From Rhodocyclaceae bacterium (lineage in GTDB: Bacteria; Pseudomonadota; Gammaproteobacteria; Burkholderiales; Rhodocyclaceae), in NCBI GenBank assembly GCA_016704145.1, contig JADJAS010000007.1, positions 62,001 through 126,000 of the forward strand: 64,000 nt of DNA, in the 5' to 3' direction. Under the pieces are notes generated by a model. The model did not search any database. It saw nothing but the letters and a program-made list of their open reading frames with translations, and was not told the origin of the DNA. A program made the translations under genes and the position numbers. Position 1 is the first letter of the stretch; each line of letters starts with the position of its first letter. Shown here one piece after another: positions 52,879 to 61,051 of this stretch.

Positions 52879-53472
52879 ATGGAACCGGGCAACAGAACCG
52901 GCCTTTGGGCGGCGCTACGCAGGCCGAGCGCCAAATATTCGCTCATGACGCTGCTGGTGGGCGGCTTCATCGCCGGCATTCTCTTCTGGGGCGGCTTCAA
53001 CACCGCCATGGAAGCCACCAACACGCTTGAATTCTGCGTCTCGTGCCACGAGATGCGCGACACGGTTTATCAGGAATACAAGAAGACCGTGCACTATCAG
53101 AACCGCACCGGCGTGCGCGCCATCTGTTCCGACTGCCACGTGCCGAAGGACTGGACGCACAAGATGCTGCGCAAGATCAAGGCCTCGGGCGAAGTCTGGG
53201 GCAAACTCACCGGCAGCATCGACACCATGGAAAAGTTCGAGGCCAAGCGCCTGGAACTGGCCACGCACGAGTGGGAGCGCATGAAGGCCGCGGATTCGCG
53301 CGAATGTCGGAATTGCCACAGCTTCGAGGGCATGAATCCGGCCAAGCAACAGCCGCGCGCGCAACAGCCGCACTCGAAGGCCACGGAACGCAAGCAGACT
53401 TGCATCGACTGCCACAAGGGCATCGCGCACCAGAAGCCCAAGGGCATGAAAGATGAGGACGAGGAAGAGTAA
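52879..53472 (+). CDS. nirT: NapC/NirT-family tetrahaem cytochrome c
   Basis: 197 residues: one N-terminal membrane anchor (about 22-42, LMTLLVGGFIAGILFWGGF) and four CXXCH sites at 53-57 (CVSCH), 83-87 (CSDCH), 143-147 (CRNCH) and 175-179 (CIDCH). It should pass electrons from quinol to periplasmic cytochromes serving NirS. Position directly after nirS matches the nirSTB order of Pseudomonas stutzeri and favours NirT over NapC. Confidence 0.9.
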   Translation: MEPGNRTGLWAALRRPSAKYSLMTLLVGGFIAGILFWGGFNTAMEATNTLEFCVSCHEMRDTVYQEYKKTVHYQNRTGVRAICSDCHVPKDWTHKMLRKIKASGEVWGKLTGSIDTMEKFEAKRLELATHEWERMKAADSRECRNCHSFEGMNPAKQQPRAQQPHSKATERKQTCIDCHKGIAHQKPKGMKDEDEEE

Positions 53473-53532
53473 ACTTCCTGCTCGCCGCTGCGTTGAATTC
53501 CGACGGATACCCGTTTAACTCAAGGAGAATTT

Positions 53533-54435
53533 ATGTCCTCTCAGTATTTCAAGTCCACCGTGCTCGCCGCCAGTCTCGCCGCCATCGCCGGCTCGGCTTT
53601 TGCCGCCGCGCCCGCTGACTGGAGCAAGGTACCGGGGCGCACCGTCACCGTCTTTTACCCGGGCACCTCGCCGATGGAGTGGATCAACAAAGGCACCGAG
53701 CACAGCGGCGCGCGCGGCCTGCGCGAGGGTGACAGTTGCTCCGCCTGTCACGAGAAGGAACTGGCCGACATGGGCAACAAGATGGTGACCGGCCAGAAAC
53801 TCGAGCCACACGTCATCAAGGGCAAGGCCGGATCGATTCCGGTCAATGTGCAGGCTGCTCACGACGGCGCCAACCTTTATCTGCGTTTCAGTTGGAAGCA
53901 ACCTGCCGGCGGCGGCGAAAAGATGGACGCCGACAATCCGGTCAAGTTGGCCTTCATGCTCGCCAACGACGGCCTCATGATCAAATCGGGCAAGAAGGAA
54001 ATTGACATCGCCAGTCGGGGGGGCTGCTGGGGCACGTGCCACGAGGATTCGCGCACCATGCCCGACGCCAAGGATGACAAGAAGACCAAGTATGTCGAAG
54101 GCGGCAATGTCGCGGGTGGTCGCTTCCTTGATTTGCTGCAATGGCAGAGCAAGTCGAACAAGGGCACCGACGGCCACGTCGCCGACAAGCGCGAGATGAC
54201 GGGGGGCACGGCCCTGATCTCGGCTTCCGGCGAGAAGAAGGGCGACACCTGGGTGGTCACCTTCAGTCGGAAGTTTGCGGGCGGCACCGGCGACGTCGCA
54301 CTGGCGGCGGGCAAGACGGTCAATTTCGGCATGGCGATCCATGACGATTTCACGCGTGGGCGCTTCCACCACGTTTCCATGGGCTATTCCCTGGGCATCG
54401 ACACCAAGGCCGATATCACCGCCGTCAAGCAGTGA
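53533..54435 (+). CDS. nirB: NirB-like cytochrome c-552 (ethylbenzene-dehydrogenase-type haem-binding domain)
   Basis: 300 residues with a signal peptide ending AFAAAPADW. One standard haem c motif is CSACH at 69-73. A second site at 165-170 reads CWGTCH, that is CX3CH with three residues between the cysteines. The C-terminal part resembles the EB_dh/DMSO-reductase gamma-like haem domain. NirB of P. stutzeri is a dihaem c-552 in the same gene order. AAGGAG precedes the ATG, and the stop overlaps the next gene. Confidence 0.72.
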   Translation: MSSQYFKSTVLAASLAAIAGSAFAAAPADWSKVPGRTVTVFYPGTSPMEWINKGTEHSGARGLREGDSCSACHEKELADMGNKMVTGQKLEPHVIKGKAGSIPVNVQAAHDGANLYLRFSWKQPAGGGEKMDADNPVKLAFMLANDGLMIKSGKKEIDIASRGGCWGTCHEDSRTMPDAKDDKKTKYVEGGNVAGGRFLDLLQWQSKSNKGTDGHVADKREMTGGTALISASGEKKGDTWVVTFSRKFAGGTGDVALAAGKTVNFGMAIHDDFTRGRFHHVSMGYSLGIDTKADITAVKQ

Positions 54436-54758
54436 TTCGTCGTTTCCTCCTCGCGGGGGCTGCCGGGCTGATCCTGGTGGCCCCCGTTGCTCGTGGCGTC
54501 GAGACGGTGGAAGTCAGCATCGTCGATTACCAGTTCAACCCGTCTGAACTGAAAGTCAGCCGTGGTACGACGGTGAAGTGGGTGAACAACGAGAAGCGCA
54601 CGGCCCACTCCGTGCTCTTCCTCGGCCCCGATGGTTTCGAATCCGAACGTTTCTTTCCCGGCGAAACCTTCTCGTGGACTTTCGACCAACCCGGCAGCTA
54701 TCCTTATCGCTGCGGTCCCCACGAGGAAATGAAGGGGCGGATCGAGGTGTCCGAGTAG
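54432..54758 (+). CDS. Plastocyanin-like cupredoxin in the nir operon
   Basis: 108 residues, GTG start at 54432 overlapping the nirB stop by four bases. A signal peptide covers about residues 1-22. Type-1 copper ligands are His59 (TAHSV), Cys94, His97 and Met100 (CGPHEEM), the order found in amicyanin/plastocyanin-like proteins. It is probably a periplasmic electron donor to NirS or an acceptor from NirB/NirT. A copper carrier inside nir operons is less common than cytochrome c-551 (NirM), which is not seen here. Confidence 0.82.
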   Translation: MIRRFLLAGAAGLILVAPVARGVETVEVSIVDYQFNPSELKVSRGTTVKWVNNEKRTAHSVLFLGPDGFESERFFPGETFSWTFDQPGSYPYRCGPHEEMKGRIEVSE

Positions 54759-54764
54759 GCGCGA

Positions 54765-54778
54765 TTGATGCGAGTCAA
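54765..54778. promoter_or_regulatory. FNR/Dnr-type box upstream of nirC
   Basis: TTGAT-GCGA-GTCAA, within the wider dyad ATTGAT...GTCAAT. Its centre (54771.5) is 41.5 bp upstream of the nirC ATG, so a class II promoter would start at or next to the start codon, giving a very short or absent leader. Confidence 0.6.
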
Positions 54779-54812
54779 TGCAAGCCCGCCTGGCTGGTAC
54801 CATTCTCCCCGC

Positions 54813-55136
54813 ATGAGAATTGCACCATTCCTCTTTCTCGCCGTTCCGCTCGCGGCCGTTGCGGCACGGGCGAGTGAACCGACGCCGGGGCGGCAGCGGG
54901 AACTCGTGCACCTAGTGCGCCAGGACTGCGGCTCCTGCCATGGCATGCAACTGACCGGCGGGCTGGGGCTGCCGCTCACCGCCGAGGCACTGCGCGACAA
55001 ACCGCTCGAAGGTCTCGAAGCGACGATTCACGGGGGCCGGCCGGGAACGGCCATGCCGCCCTGGAAGTCGATCCTCAGCGACGCCGAAATCCGCTGGATC
55101 GTCGAAAAGCTGATGACGGGGTTTCCGAAGGAATGA
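54813..55136 (+). CDS. nirC: Cytochrome c55x (NirC)
   Basis: 107 residues from the ATG at 54813. A signal peptide ends near residue 21. The single haem site is CGSCH at 39-43, with axial methionine probably in GTAMPPW. NirC is a small periplasmic cytochrome needed for haem d1 maturation or electron transfer to NirS. Its stop overlaps nirF (ATGA). Confidence 0.85.
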   Translation: MRIAPFLFLAVPLAAVAARASEPTPGRQRELVHLVRQDCGSCHGMQLTGGLGLPLTAEALRDKPLEGLEATIHGGRPGTAMPPWKSILSDAEIRWIVEKLMTGFPKE

Positions 55137-56278
55137 GAACGCTGCTGATCTTACTGCTGGCATTCTTGTCTGGCTGCGCATCGACGCCTGCGCTGCGCGG
55201 CACGGGCGACCTGGGCATCGTCATCGAACGCGCCAGCGGCCGCGTCGCCATCGTCGACACCAGCGCACACAGCATCCTTGCCCGGGTTGACGGCCTTGGC
55301 GACCTCTCGCATGCCTCGGCGGTGTTCTCGCGCGACGGCCGCTACGCCTACGTCTTCGGCCGCGACGGCGGCCTGACCAAGGTCGACCTGCTGCTCGCCA
55401 GGATCGACAGGCGCGTCATCCAGGCCGGCAACAGCATCGGCGGCGCCATCTCCCAGGACGGTCGCCTGGTCGTCGCGCAGAACTACACGCCGGGCGGCAT
55501 CAAGGTGTTCGACGCCGCGACGCTGGAACTGCTCTCCGAGGTGCCCACCGGGTCCAAGGTCGTCGGCCTCGCCGACCTGGCCGGCCAGCGCTTCGGCTAT
55601 GCGCTGTTCGATACCGGTGAGATCTGGCTGACCGACCTCACCGACCCGCGTCATCCGCGCACCCGGAAGTTCAAGGCGGGCCAACAGCCCTACGACGGGC
55701 TTGTCACACCCAACGGACGACACTATCTGGCCGGTCTGTTCGGCGAGGACGGCATCGCTCTGCTCGATACCTGGCAGCCGGAGGCCGGCGCGAAGAAGAT
55801 TCTCGAAAACTATGGCAAGGGCGAGGAAAAGTTGCCCGTGTTCAAGATGCCGCATCTGCGCGGCTGGGCGGTCGCGGGCAACCGCGCCTATCTGCCAGCC
55901 ATCGGCCGCCACGAAGTGCTGGTGGTCGACACCGCGACATGGCAGGAAGTCGGCAGAATCCCGGTGAAGGGCCAGCCGGTGTTCGTCATGGCGCGGCCCG
56001 ACGGCCGCCAGGTCTGGGTGAACTTCGCCTTCCCCGACAATGGCTGGGTGCAGGTCATCGACACGCACACCGGCCAGCTGGTGCAGACGCTGCAACCGGG
56101 CAAGGCCATCCTGCACATGGAGTTCACACCGCGCAGCGAGGAGGTCTGGCTCTCGGCGCGCGACGACAACACCGTCAGCATCTACGATACCGCCAGCTTC
56201 GCGCGCAAGACCACGCTGGCGGCGGAAAGTCCCTCCGGTATTTTCTTCACATCTCGTGCCCACCGTACAGGATTCTGA
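55133..56278 (+). CDS. nirF: Haem d1 biosynthesis lipoprotein NirF
   Basis: 381 residues. The lipoprotein signal has its lipobox cysteine at residue 15 (LSGC). The rest is a d1-domain-like propeller with NirF-typical text: SHASAVFSRDGRYAYVFGRDGGLTKVDL, then KMPHLRGWAVAGNRAYLPAIGRHEVLVVD. NirF converts the d1 precursor 12,18-didecarboxysirohaem derivative in late haem d1 synthesis in the periplasm. Confidence 0.92.
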   Translation: MRTLLILLLAFLSGCASTPALRGTGDLGIVIERASGRVAIVDTSAHSILARVDGLGDLSHASAVFSRDGRYAYVFGRDGGLTKVDLLLARIDRRVIQAGNSIGGAISQDGRLVVAQNYTPGGIKVFDAATLELLSEVPTGSKVVGLADLAGQRFGYALFDTGEIWLTDLTDPRHPRTRKFKAGQQPYDGLVTPNGRHYLAGLFGEDGIALLDTWQPEAGAKKILENYGKGEEKLPVFKMPHLRGWAVAGNRAYLPAIGRHEVLVVDTATWQEVGRIPVKGQPVFVMARPDGRQVWVNFAFPDNGWVQVIDTHTGQLVQTLQPGKAILHMEFTPRSEEVWLSARDDNTVSIYDTASFARKTTLAAESPSGIFFTSRAHRTGF

Positions 56279-56279
56279 G

Positions 56280-57251
56280 ATGGACTCGCCGTATTCCCCC
56301 ACCGAGTTCCGGCTGCTCAACGATTTCCAGCGTGGTTTTCCGCTGGTGGCCGAACCGTTCGCCGACATCGCTCGCCGGCTCGAATGCGCGCAGGAGGATG
56401 TGCTGAGAGCGCTGGATCACTTGCAGCAACGCGGCGCAATCAGCCGCGTCGGCGCGGTGTTCGCACCCTGGCGTGTCGGCGTCAGCACGCTGGCCGCCAT
56501 CGCCGTGCCGCCGGAACGTCTCGATGAAGTCGCCGCCCGGGTCTCCGCGCACGCCGAGGTGAACCACAATTACCAGCGCGACCACCATTTCAACCTATGG
56601 TTCGTGGCCACCGCCGCGGACGAGACCGCGCTGGCCGCCGTGCTCGACGGCATCGCCGGCGAGAGCGGCCGCCAGGTCCTGTCGCTGCCCCTGGTAGAGC
56701 AGTTCCACATCGACCTCGGCTTCGATCTTTGCAATGGCATCAAGGATCGCCCCGCCGCCGGCAGCTTCGAGCGTTTGGCGCTATCCGGCGAGCAGCGGCG
56801 CCTCGTCGCCGCCCTGCAACCCGGCCTGCCGCTGGTCGAGCGGCCCTTTGCCGCCATCGGACGGCAAATCGGCATGTCGGAAGGCGACGTCATCTCGCTC
56901 ATCGCCGGCTGGCAAGAGTCAGGCGTGGTGAAGCGCCTCGGCGTCGTCGTCCGCCACCACGAACTCGGTTATACCGCCAACGCCATGGTCGTCTTCGACG
57001 TGCCCGACGATGCGGTATCGGCCGTCGGCACCCGCCTTGCCCACGAGCACGGCGTCACGCTCTGCTACCGCCGCAAGCGCAATCTGCCCGAATGGCCGTA
57101 CAACCTCTATTGCATGGTGCATGGCCGCTCACGCGAGGAAGTCATGCCCGTCATCGAGCGTCTGTGCCGCGTGGCGGGCCACCCCTGCGAACACCTCTTC
57201 AGCACCCGCCGCTTCAAGCAGCAGGGCGCGCGCTACTTCGATGGCCGGTGA
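56280..57251 (+). CDS. nirDL: Sirohaem decarboxylase subunit, NirD-NirL fusion
   Basis: 323 residues made of two AsnC/Lrp-like halves. Residues about 8-155 start LNDFQRGFPLVAEPFADIARRL, and residues about 160-323 start LVAALQPGLPLVERPFAAIGRQIG. Each half has a conserved histidine motif (NHNYQRDHHFNLWFV; CYRRKRNLPEWPYNLYCMVHG). Together with NirG and NirH it decarboxylates sirohaem. Fusion of nirD and nirL is known from other denitrifiers. Confidence 0.9.
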   Translation: MDSPYSPTEFRLLNDFQRGFPLVAEPFADIARRLECAQEDVLRALDHLQQRGAISRVGAVFAPWRVGVSTLAAIAVPPERLDEVAARVSAHAEVNHNYQRDHHFNLWFVATAADETALAAVLDGIAGESGRQVLSLPLVEQFHIDLGFDLCNGIKDRPAAGSFERLALSGEQRRLVAALQPGLPLVERPFAAIGRQIGMSEGDVISLIAGWQESGVVKRLGVVVRHHELGYTANAMVVFDVPDDAVSAVGTRLAHEHGVTLCYRRKRNLPEWPYNLYCMVHGRSREEVMPVIERLCRVAGHPCEHLFSTRRFKQQGARYFDGR

Positions 57252-57720
57252 ACGGCCGGCGGTCGCGATCGACACCCTGGACGAGTGCGACCGCCGCATC
57301 ATCAATGCCCTGCAAGGGGATTTCCCGCTTTCCGACGAACCCTACCGCGAGGCCGCGGAATCGCTCGGCTTGAGCGAGACGGAGTTGCTCGCGCGCCTGA
57401 AGCGCATGCTCGACGAGCGCGTCCTCACGCGCTTCGGCCCGATGTTCCAGATCGAGCGCATGGGCGGCCGCTTCGTGCTGGCGGCCATGCAGGTGCCGGA
57501 AGCGGACTTCAACCGCGTCGCGGACCTCGTCAACAGCTTTCCCGAAGTCGCCCACAACTACCGGCGCGAGCACGCTTTCAACATGTGGTTCGTGCTCGCC
57601 ACGGAGAAACCCGAGGGCATCGCCGATGCAGTCGCCCGGATCGAAGCCGCCACAGGCATTGGCGTCGCCGCCTTCCCCAAGGAGCGCGAGTACTTCGTGG
57701 AGATGAAGCTCGATGCCTGA
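57241..57720 (+). CDS. nirG: Sirohaem decarboxylase subunit NirG
   Basis: 159 residues of the AsnC-like sirohaem decarboxylase family, with NALQGDFPLSDEPYREAAESLGLSETELLARL at the start and HNYRREHAFNMWFVLA in the middle. It overlaps the nirDL and nirH reading frames at both ends (11 and 8 bases), so translation is coupled. Confidence 0.88.
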   Translation: MAGERPAVAIDTLDECDRRIINALQGDFPLSDEPYREAAESLGLSETELLARLKRMLDERVLTRFGPMFQIERMGGRFVLAAMQVPEADFNRVADLVNSFPEVAHNYRREHAFNMWFVLATEKPEGIADAVARIEAATGIGVAAFPKEREYFVEMKLDA

Positions 57721-58189
57721 CAGCATCGATCGACAAATCATCGTCGCCACCCAGGCCGGGCTGCCGCTGGTGTCGCGGCCCTACGACGCGCTGGCTGACC
57801 GCCTCGGCATCGGCGCCGAAGAAGTGAAAGCACGGCTGCGCGCAATGCTGGAAGCCGGCGTCGTCCGCCGCATCGGCGCCGTGCCGAATCATTATGCGCT
57901 GGGTTACACCGCCAACGGCATGAGCGTCTGGGATGTCGGCGACGACCGTATCGACGAACTCGGCGAGACGGTCGGCAAACTGTCGTTCGTCACCCACTGC
58001 TACCGGCGGCCGCGCCGGCTGCCCGACTGGCCCTACAACCTGTTCGCCATGGTGCATGGCAAGACCCGCACGGAGGTCGAGGGCGGATGTGCGATCATTC
58101 GCGAACTGCTCGGCACTGCCTGCCGGGCGGGCGATGTGCTCTACAGCACGCGCATCCTCAAGAAGACCGGCCTCAGGATCCAGGACTGA
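57713..58189 (+). CDS. nirH: Sirohaem decarboxylase subunit NirH
   Basis: 158 residues: IVATQAGLPLVSRPYDALADRLGIGAEEVKARLR, then CYRRPRRLPDWPYNLFAMVHGKTRTEV, closely parallel to the second half of NirDL. It acts in the cytoplasmic decarboxylation of sirohaem to didecarboxysirohaem. Confidence 0.88.
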   Translation: MPDSIDRQIIVATQAGLPLVSRPYDALADRLGIGAEEVKARLRAMLEAGVVRRIGAVPNHYALGYTANGMSVWDVGDDRIDELGETVGKLSFVTHCYRRPRRLPDWPYNLFAMVHGKTRTEVEGGCAIIRELLGTACRAGDVLYSTRILKKTGLRIQD

Positions 58190-58200
58190 ATGTTTCGCTG

Positions 58201-59337
58201 ATGTTTCGTATATCCCAATTCATGCGCGAAATCGCCGCGCCGACGCCCGTCGGCCCGAGGAGGAATCCTCCCGGCCCGGTGGTGATCTGGAACCTGGTGC
58301 GTCGCTGCAACCTGACCTGCAAGCACTGCTACTCGATTTCCGCCGACAAGGATTTCGCCGGCGAGCTGACGACCGACGAGATCTTCCGCGTCATGGACGA
58401 CCTGAAAGCATTCAAGGTGCCGGGCCTCATCCTTTCCGGCGGCGAGCCGCTCTTGCGGCCGGACATTTTCGACATCGCGAACCGCTCGAAGGCCCTGAGC
58501 TTCTTCACTGCCCTGTCGTCGAACGGTACGCTGATCGACGAGGCGATGACGCGGCGTATCGCCGCGACTGACTTTGACTACGTCGGCGTCAGCCTCGACG
58601 GGCTCGAAGCGGTGCACGACCGCTTCCGCCGCAAGCAAGGCGCCTTCGCCGCGTCGCTCGCGGCCATCCGCCTGTGCCGCGACGCAGGCCTCAAGGTCGG
58701 TGTGCGCTTCACGCTGACACAGGATAATTTCGCCGACTTCCCCGGGCTACTCAAGCTGGTCGAGGACGAAGACATCCACCGCTTCTACTTCTCGCACCTC
58801 AACTACGCCGGGCGCGGCAACAAAAACCGCAAGGACGACGCGCATCACCAGATGACGCGCCAGGCGATGGACCTGCTGTTCGACACCTGTTGGGACCACC
58901 AGCAGCGCGGGCAGGAGCGTGAATTCACCACCGGCAACAACGACGCCGACGGCGTCTATCTCCTCCACTGGCTGCGCCGCCGGTTTCCGGAGAAGGCAGA
59001 TCACATTCGGGCGAAGCTCGAACAATGGGGCGGCAACGCCTCGGGCGTCAACGTCGCCAACATCGACAACCTCGGCAATGTGCATCCGGACACCATGTGG
59101 TGGCATCACACGCTCGGCAACGTGCGCGAACGGCCATTCTCGGCGATCTGGCCCGACGTAAACGACCCGCTGATGGCCGGCTTGAAGCAGACGCCACGGG
59201 CTGTCAAAGGGCGCTGCGCCACCTGCGCCCACTTGACCATCTGCAACGGCAACACCCGCGTGCGCGCCCAGCAGCTGACCGGCGATGCCTGGGCCGAGGA
59301 CCCCGGCTGCTATCTCACCGACGAAGAAATCTCATGA
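58201..59337 (+). CDS. nirJ: Radical SAM haem d1 biosynthesis protein NirJ
   Basis: 378 residues from the ATG at 58201. The radical SAM cluster is Cys36-x3-Cys40-x2-Cys43 (RCNLTCKHCYS), followed by LILSGGEPLLRPDIF. A C-terminal SPASM-like cysteine set (GRCATCAHLTICNGNTR and a late PGCYL) would hold an auxiliary cluster. NirJ removes propionate side chains from the macrocycle. A copy of the dispersed repeat lies at 58548-58576, encoding TRRIAATDFD. Confidence 0.93.
   Translation: MFRISQFMREIAAPTPVGPRRNPPGPVVIWNLVRRCNLTCKHCYSISADKDFAGELTTDEIFRVMDDLKAFKVPGLILSGGEPLLRPDIFDIANRSKALSFFTALSSNGTLIDEAMTRRIAATDFDYVGVSLDGLEAVHDRFRRKQGAFAASLAAIRLCRDAGLKVGVRFTLTQDNFADFPGLLKLVEDEDIHRFYFSHLNYAGRGNKNRKDDAHHQMTRQAMDLLFDTCWDHQQRGQEREFTTGNNDADGVYLLHWLRRRFPEKADHIRAKLEQWGGNASGVNVANIDNLGNVHPDTMWWHHTLGNVRERPFSAIWPDVNDPLMAGLKQTPRAVKGRCATCAHLTICNGNTRVRAQQLTGDAWAEDPGCYLTDEEIS
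58548..58576 (+). repeat. Dispersed 29-bp repeat, copy in nirJ
   Basis: 25 of 29 positions match the reference copy, with the exact CTGACTTT at 58568-58575. Its GCGGCGTATCGCC half is identical to the aat copy at 27042, in an unrelated gene. Confidence 0.55.
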
Positions 59338-60890
59338 AACTCCTGCTCGCATCCTGCCTGGCACTGCTTGCCAACGGCGTCCACTCCACCGAACCCGCGA
59401 AGCGCTATCAGGAGCACTGCGCCGTCTGCCACGGCCCCGACCGCCTGGGCATCACCGGCCCCGCGCTGCTGCCGGAGAGCCTGGCCCGCCTGCGCAAGCC
59501 CGAGGCCATCAAGACCATTGCCGAGGGCCGCGCCGCAACGCAGATGCTGCCCTTCGCCGACAAGCTGAACAAGGACGAAATCGTCGCTCTGGCAGACTGG
59601 ATCTACACACCGGTCGTGCCGGCGCCAAGCTGGAGCGAGAGCGACATCCGCGCGTCGCGCGTGGTCACGAATGCGCCCGGCAGCCTGCCGGCCAAGCTGA
59701 CAGCCGTGTTCAAGGGCGTGGACATGATGAACCTGTTCCTGGTGGTCGAGGTCGGCGATCACCATGTCACGGTGCTCGACGGCGACAAGCTGGAACCGCT
59801 GCATCGCTTCCCCAGCCGCTACGCGCTGCACGGTGGGCCGAAGTTCACCGAGGATGGCCGCTACGTGTTCTTCGCCTCGCGCGATGGCTGGATCACCAAG
59901 TACGACATCTGGAACCTCGCGGTGGTCGCCGAAATCCGCGCCGGCATCAATACGCGCAACGTCGCCGTTTCGCCCGATGGCAAGGTCGTCGCCGTCGCCA
60001 ACTACCTGCCGCACACGCTGGTGCTGCTGGATGGCGAACTCAATCTCCTCAAGGTCCATCCGGTCAGGGACATGACGGGTAAGGAAAGCTCGCGCGTCTC
60101 CGCCGTTTACGACGCCACACCGCGCAAGAGCTTCGTCGCCGCGCTGAAGGATGTTCCGGAAATCTGGGAAATCAGCTACGACCCCAAGGCCGAGGACATT
60201 CCCGCCGGACTCATCCATGACTTCCAGTACAAGGAAGGCAGCTTCCTGCCCGGCTACCTCAATCCCCGGCGGACCAAACTGACCGAACCGCTCGACGACT
60301 TTTTCTTCACCCAGAACTATGCCGAAGTGATGGGTGCCAGTCGGGACGCCGGCAAGGGACAGGTGGTCAATCTCGACGTACGCAGGAAGATCGCCGATCT
60401 CTCCTTGCCCGGCATGCCTCATCTCGGCTCCGGAATCACCTGGGAATGGCAGGGCAAGCCGGTCATGGCCTCGCCCAACCTCAAGGAGGGCGTGATCAGC
60501 GTCATCGACATGAAGGACTGGCGGGTCGTCAAGACCATTCCGACGCTGGGCCCGGGCTTCTTCATGCGCAGCCACGAGAATACGCCCTACGCCTGGACGG
60601 ATTCCATGATGAGCAAGGGCAAGGACACCCTGCAGGTTATCGACAAGCGCAGCCTTGAAAAGGTCGCCGAAGTGAAAGTCAGTCCTGGCAGGACGCTGGC
60701 GCATATCGAGTTCACCCGCGACGGCAAGTATGCCCTGGCCAGCCTATGGGAACGCAAGGACGATGGTGGCGCGCTGGTCGTCCTGGACGCCGCGACCTTC
60801 AAGGAAGTCAAGCGCATCCCGATGGACAAGCCGGTCGGAAAGTACAACCTGTTCAACAAGATCACCCGCTCCGCCGGCACATCCCATTAG
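59334..60890 (+). CDS. nirN: Haem d1 maturation/insertion protein NirN
   Basis: 518 residues: signal peptide (about 1-18), one haem c motif CAVCH at 29-33, then a NirS-like d1 propeller ending KYNLFNKITRSAGTSH. NirN is a NirS paralogue that carries dihydro-d1 and helps final oxidation and transfer of haem d1 to NirS. It is the last nir gene; the ATG overlaps the nirJ stop. A weak variant of the dispersed repeat lies at 60674-60696. Confidence 0.88.
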   Translation: MKLLLASCLALLANGVHSTEPAKRYQEHCAVCHGPDRLGITGPALLPESLARLRKPEAIKTIAEGRAATQMLPFADKLNKDEIVALADWIYTPVVPAPSWSESDIRASRVVTNAPGSLPAKLTAVFKGVDMMNLFLVVEVGDHHVTVLDGDKLEPLHRFPSRYALHGGPKFTEDGRYVFFASRDGWITKYDIWNLAVVAEIRAGINTRNVAVSPDGKVVAVANYLPHTLVLLDGELNLLKVHPVRDMTGKESSRVSAVYDATPRKSFVAALKDVPEIWEISYDPKAEDIPAGLIHDFQYKEGSFLPGYLNPRRTKLTEPLDDFFFTQNYAEVMGASRDAGKGQVVNLDVRRKIADLSLPGMPHLGSGITWEWQGKPVMASPNLKEGVISVIDMKDWRVVKTIPTLGPGFFMRSHENTPYAWTDSMMSKGKDTLQVIDKRSLEKVAEVKVSPGRTLAHIEFTRDGKYALASLWERKDDGGALVVLDAATFKEVKRIPMDKPVGKYNLFNKITRSAGTSH

Positions 60891-60901
60891 TTTGCCAACT
60901 T

Positions 60902-60915
60902 TTGACGCCCGTCAA
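60902..60915. promoter_or_regulatory. FNR/Dnr-type box upstream of nosZ
   Basis: TTGAC-GCCC-GTCAA, the same half-sites as the nirS box. GACAAT at 60937-60942 would be the -10, putting the box centre close to -40.5, a normal class II position. Confidence 0.75.
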
Positions 60916-61051
60916 GGATATTCAGGCCTCCACGGCGACAATGCGTCAAATTGTCGCAGCGGCGCTTGGTCGCATCATGCGTTCTGTGGCGATGGGAGGA
61001 CCGGCGACGCCAGCATCGCCGCCGGGTTACTGACCTGACAGGAGTTGAACC

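Noticed and set aside
50925..53063. A 712-codon minus-strand frame across nirS
   Set aside because: Antisense to a clear NirS with haem motif and signal peptide; histidine/arginine/valine-rich shadow composition.
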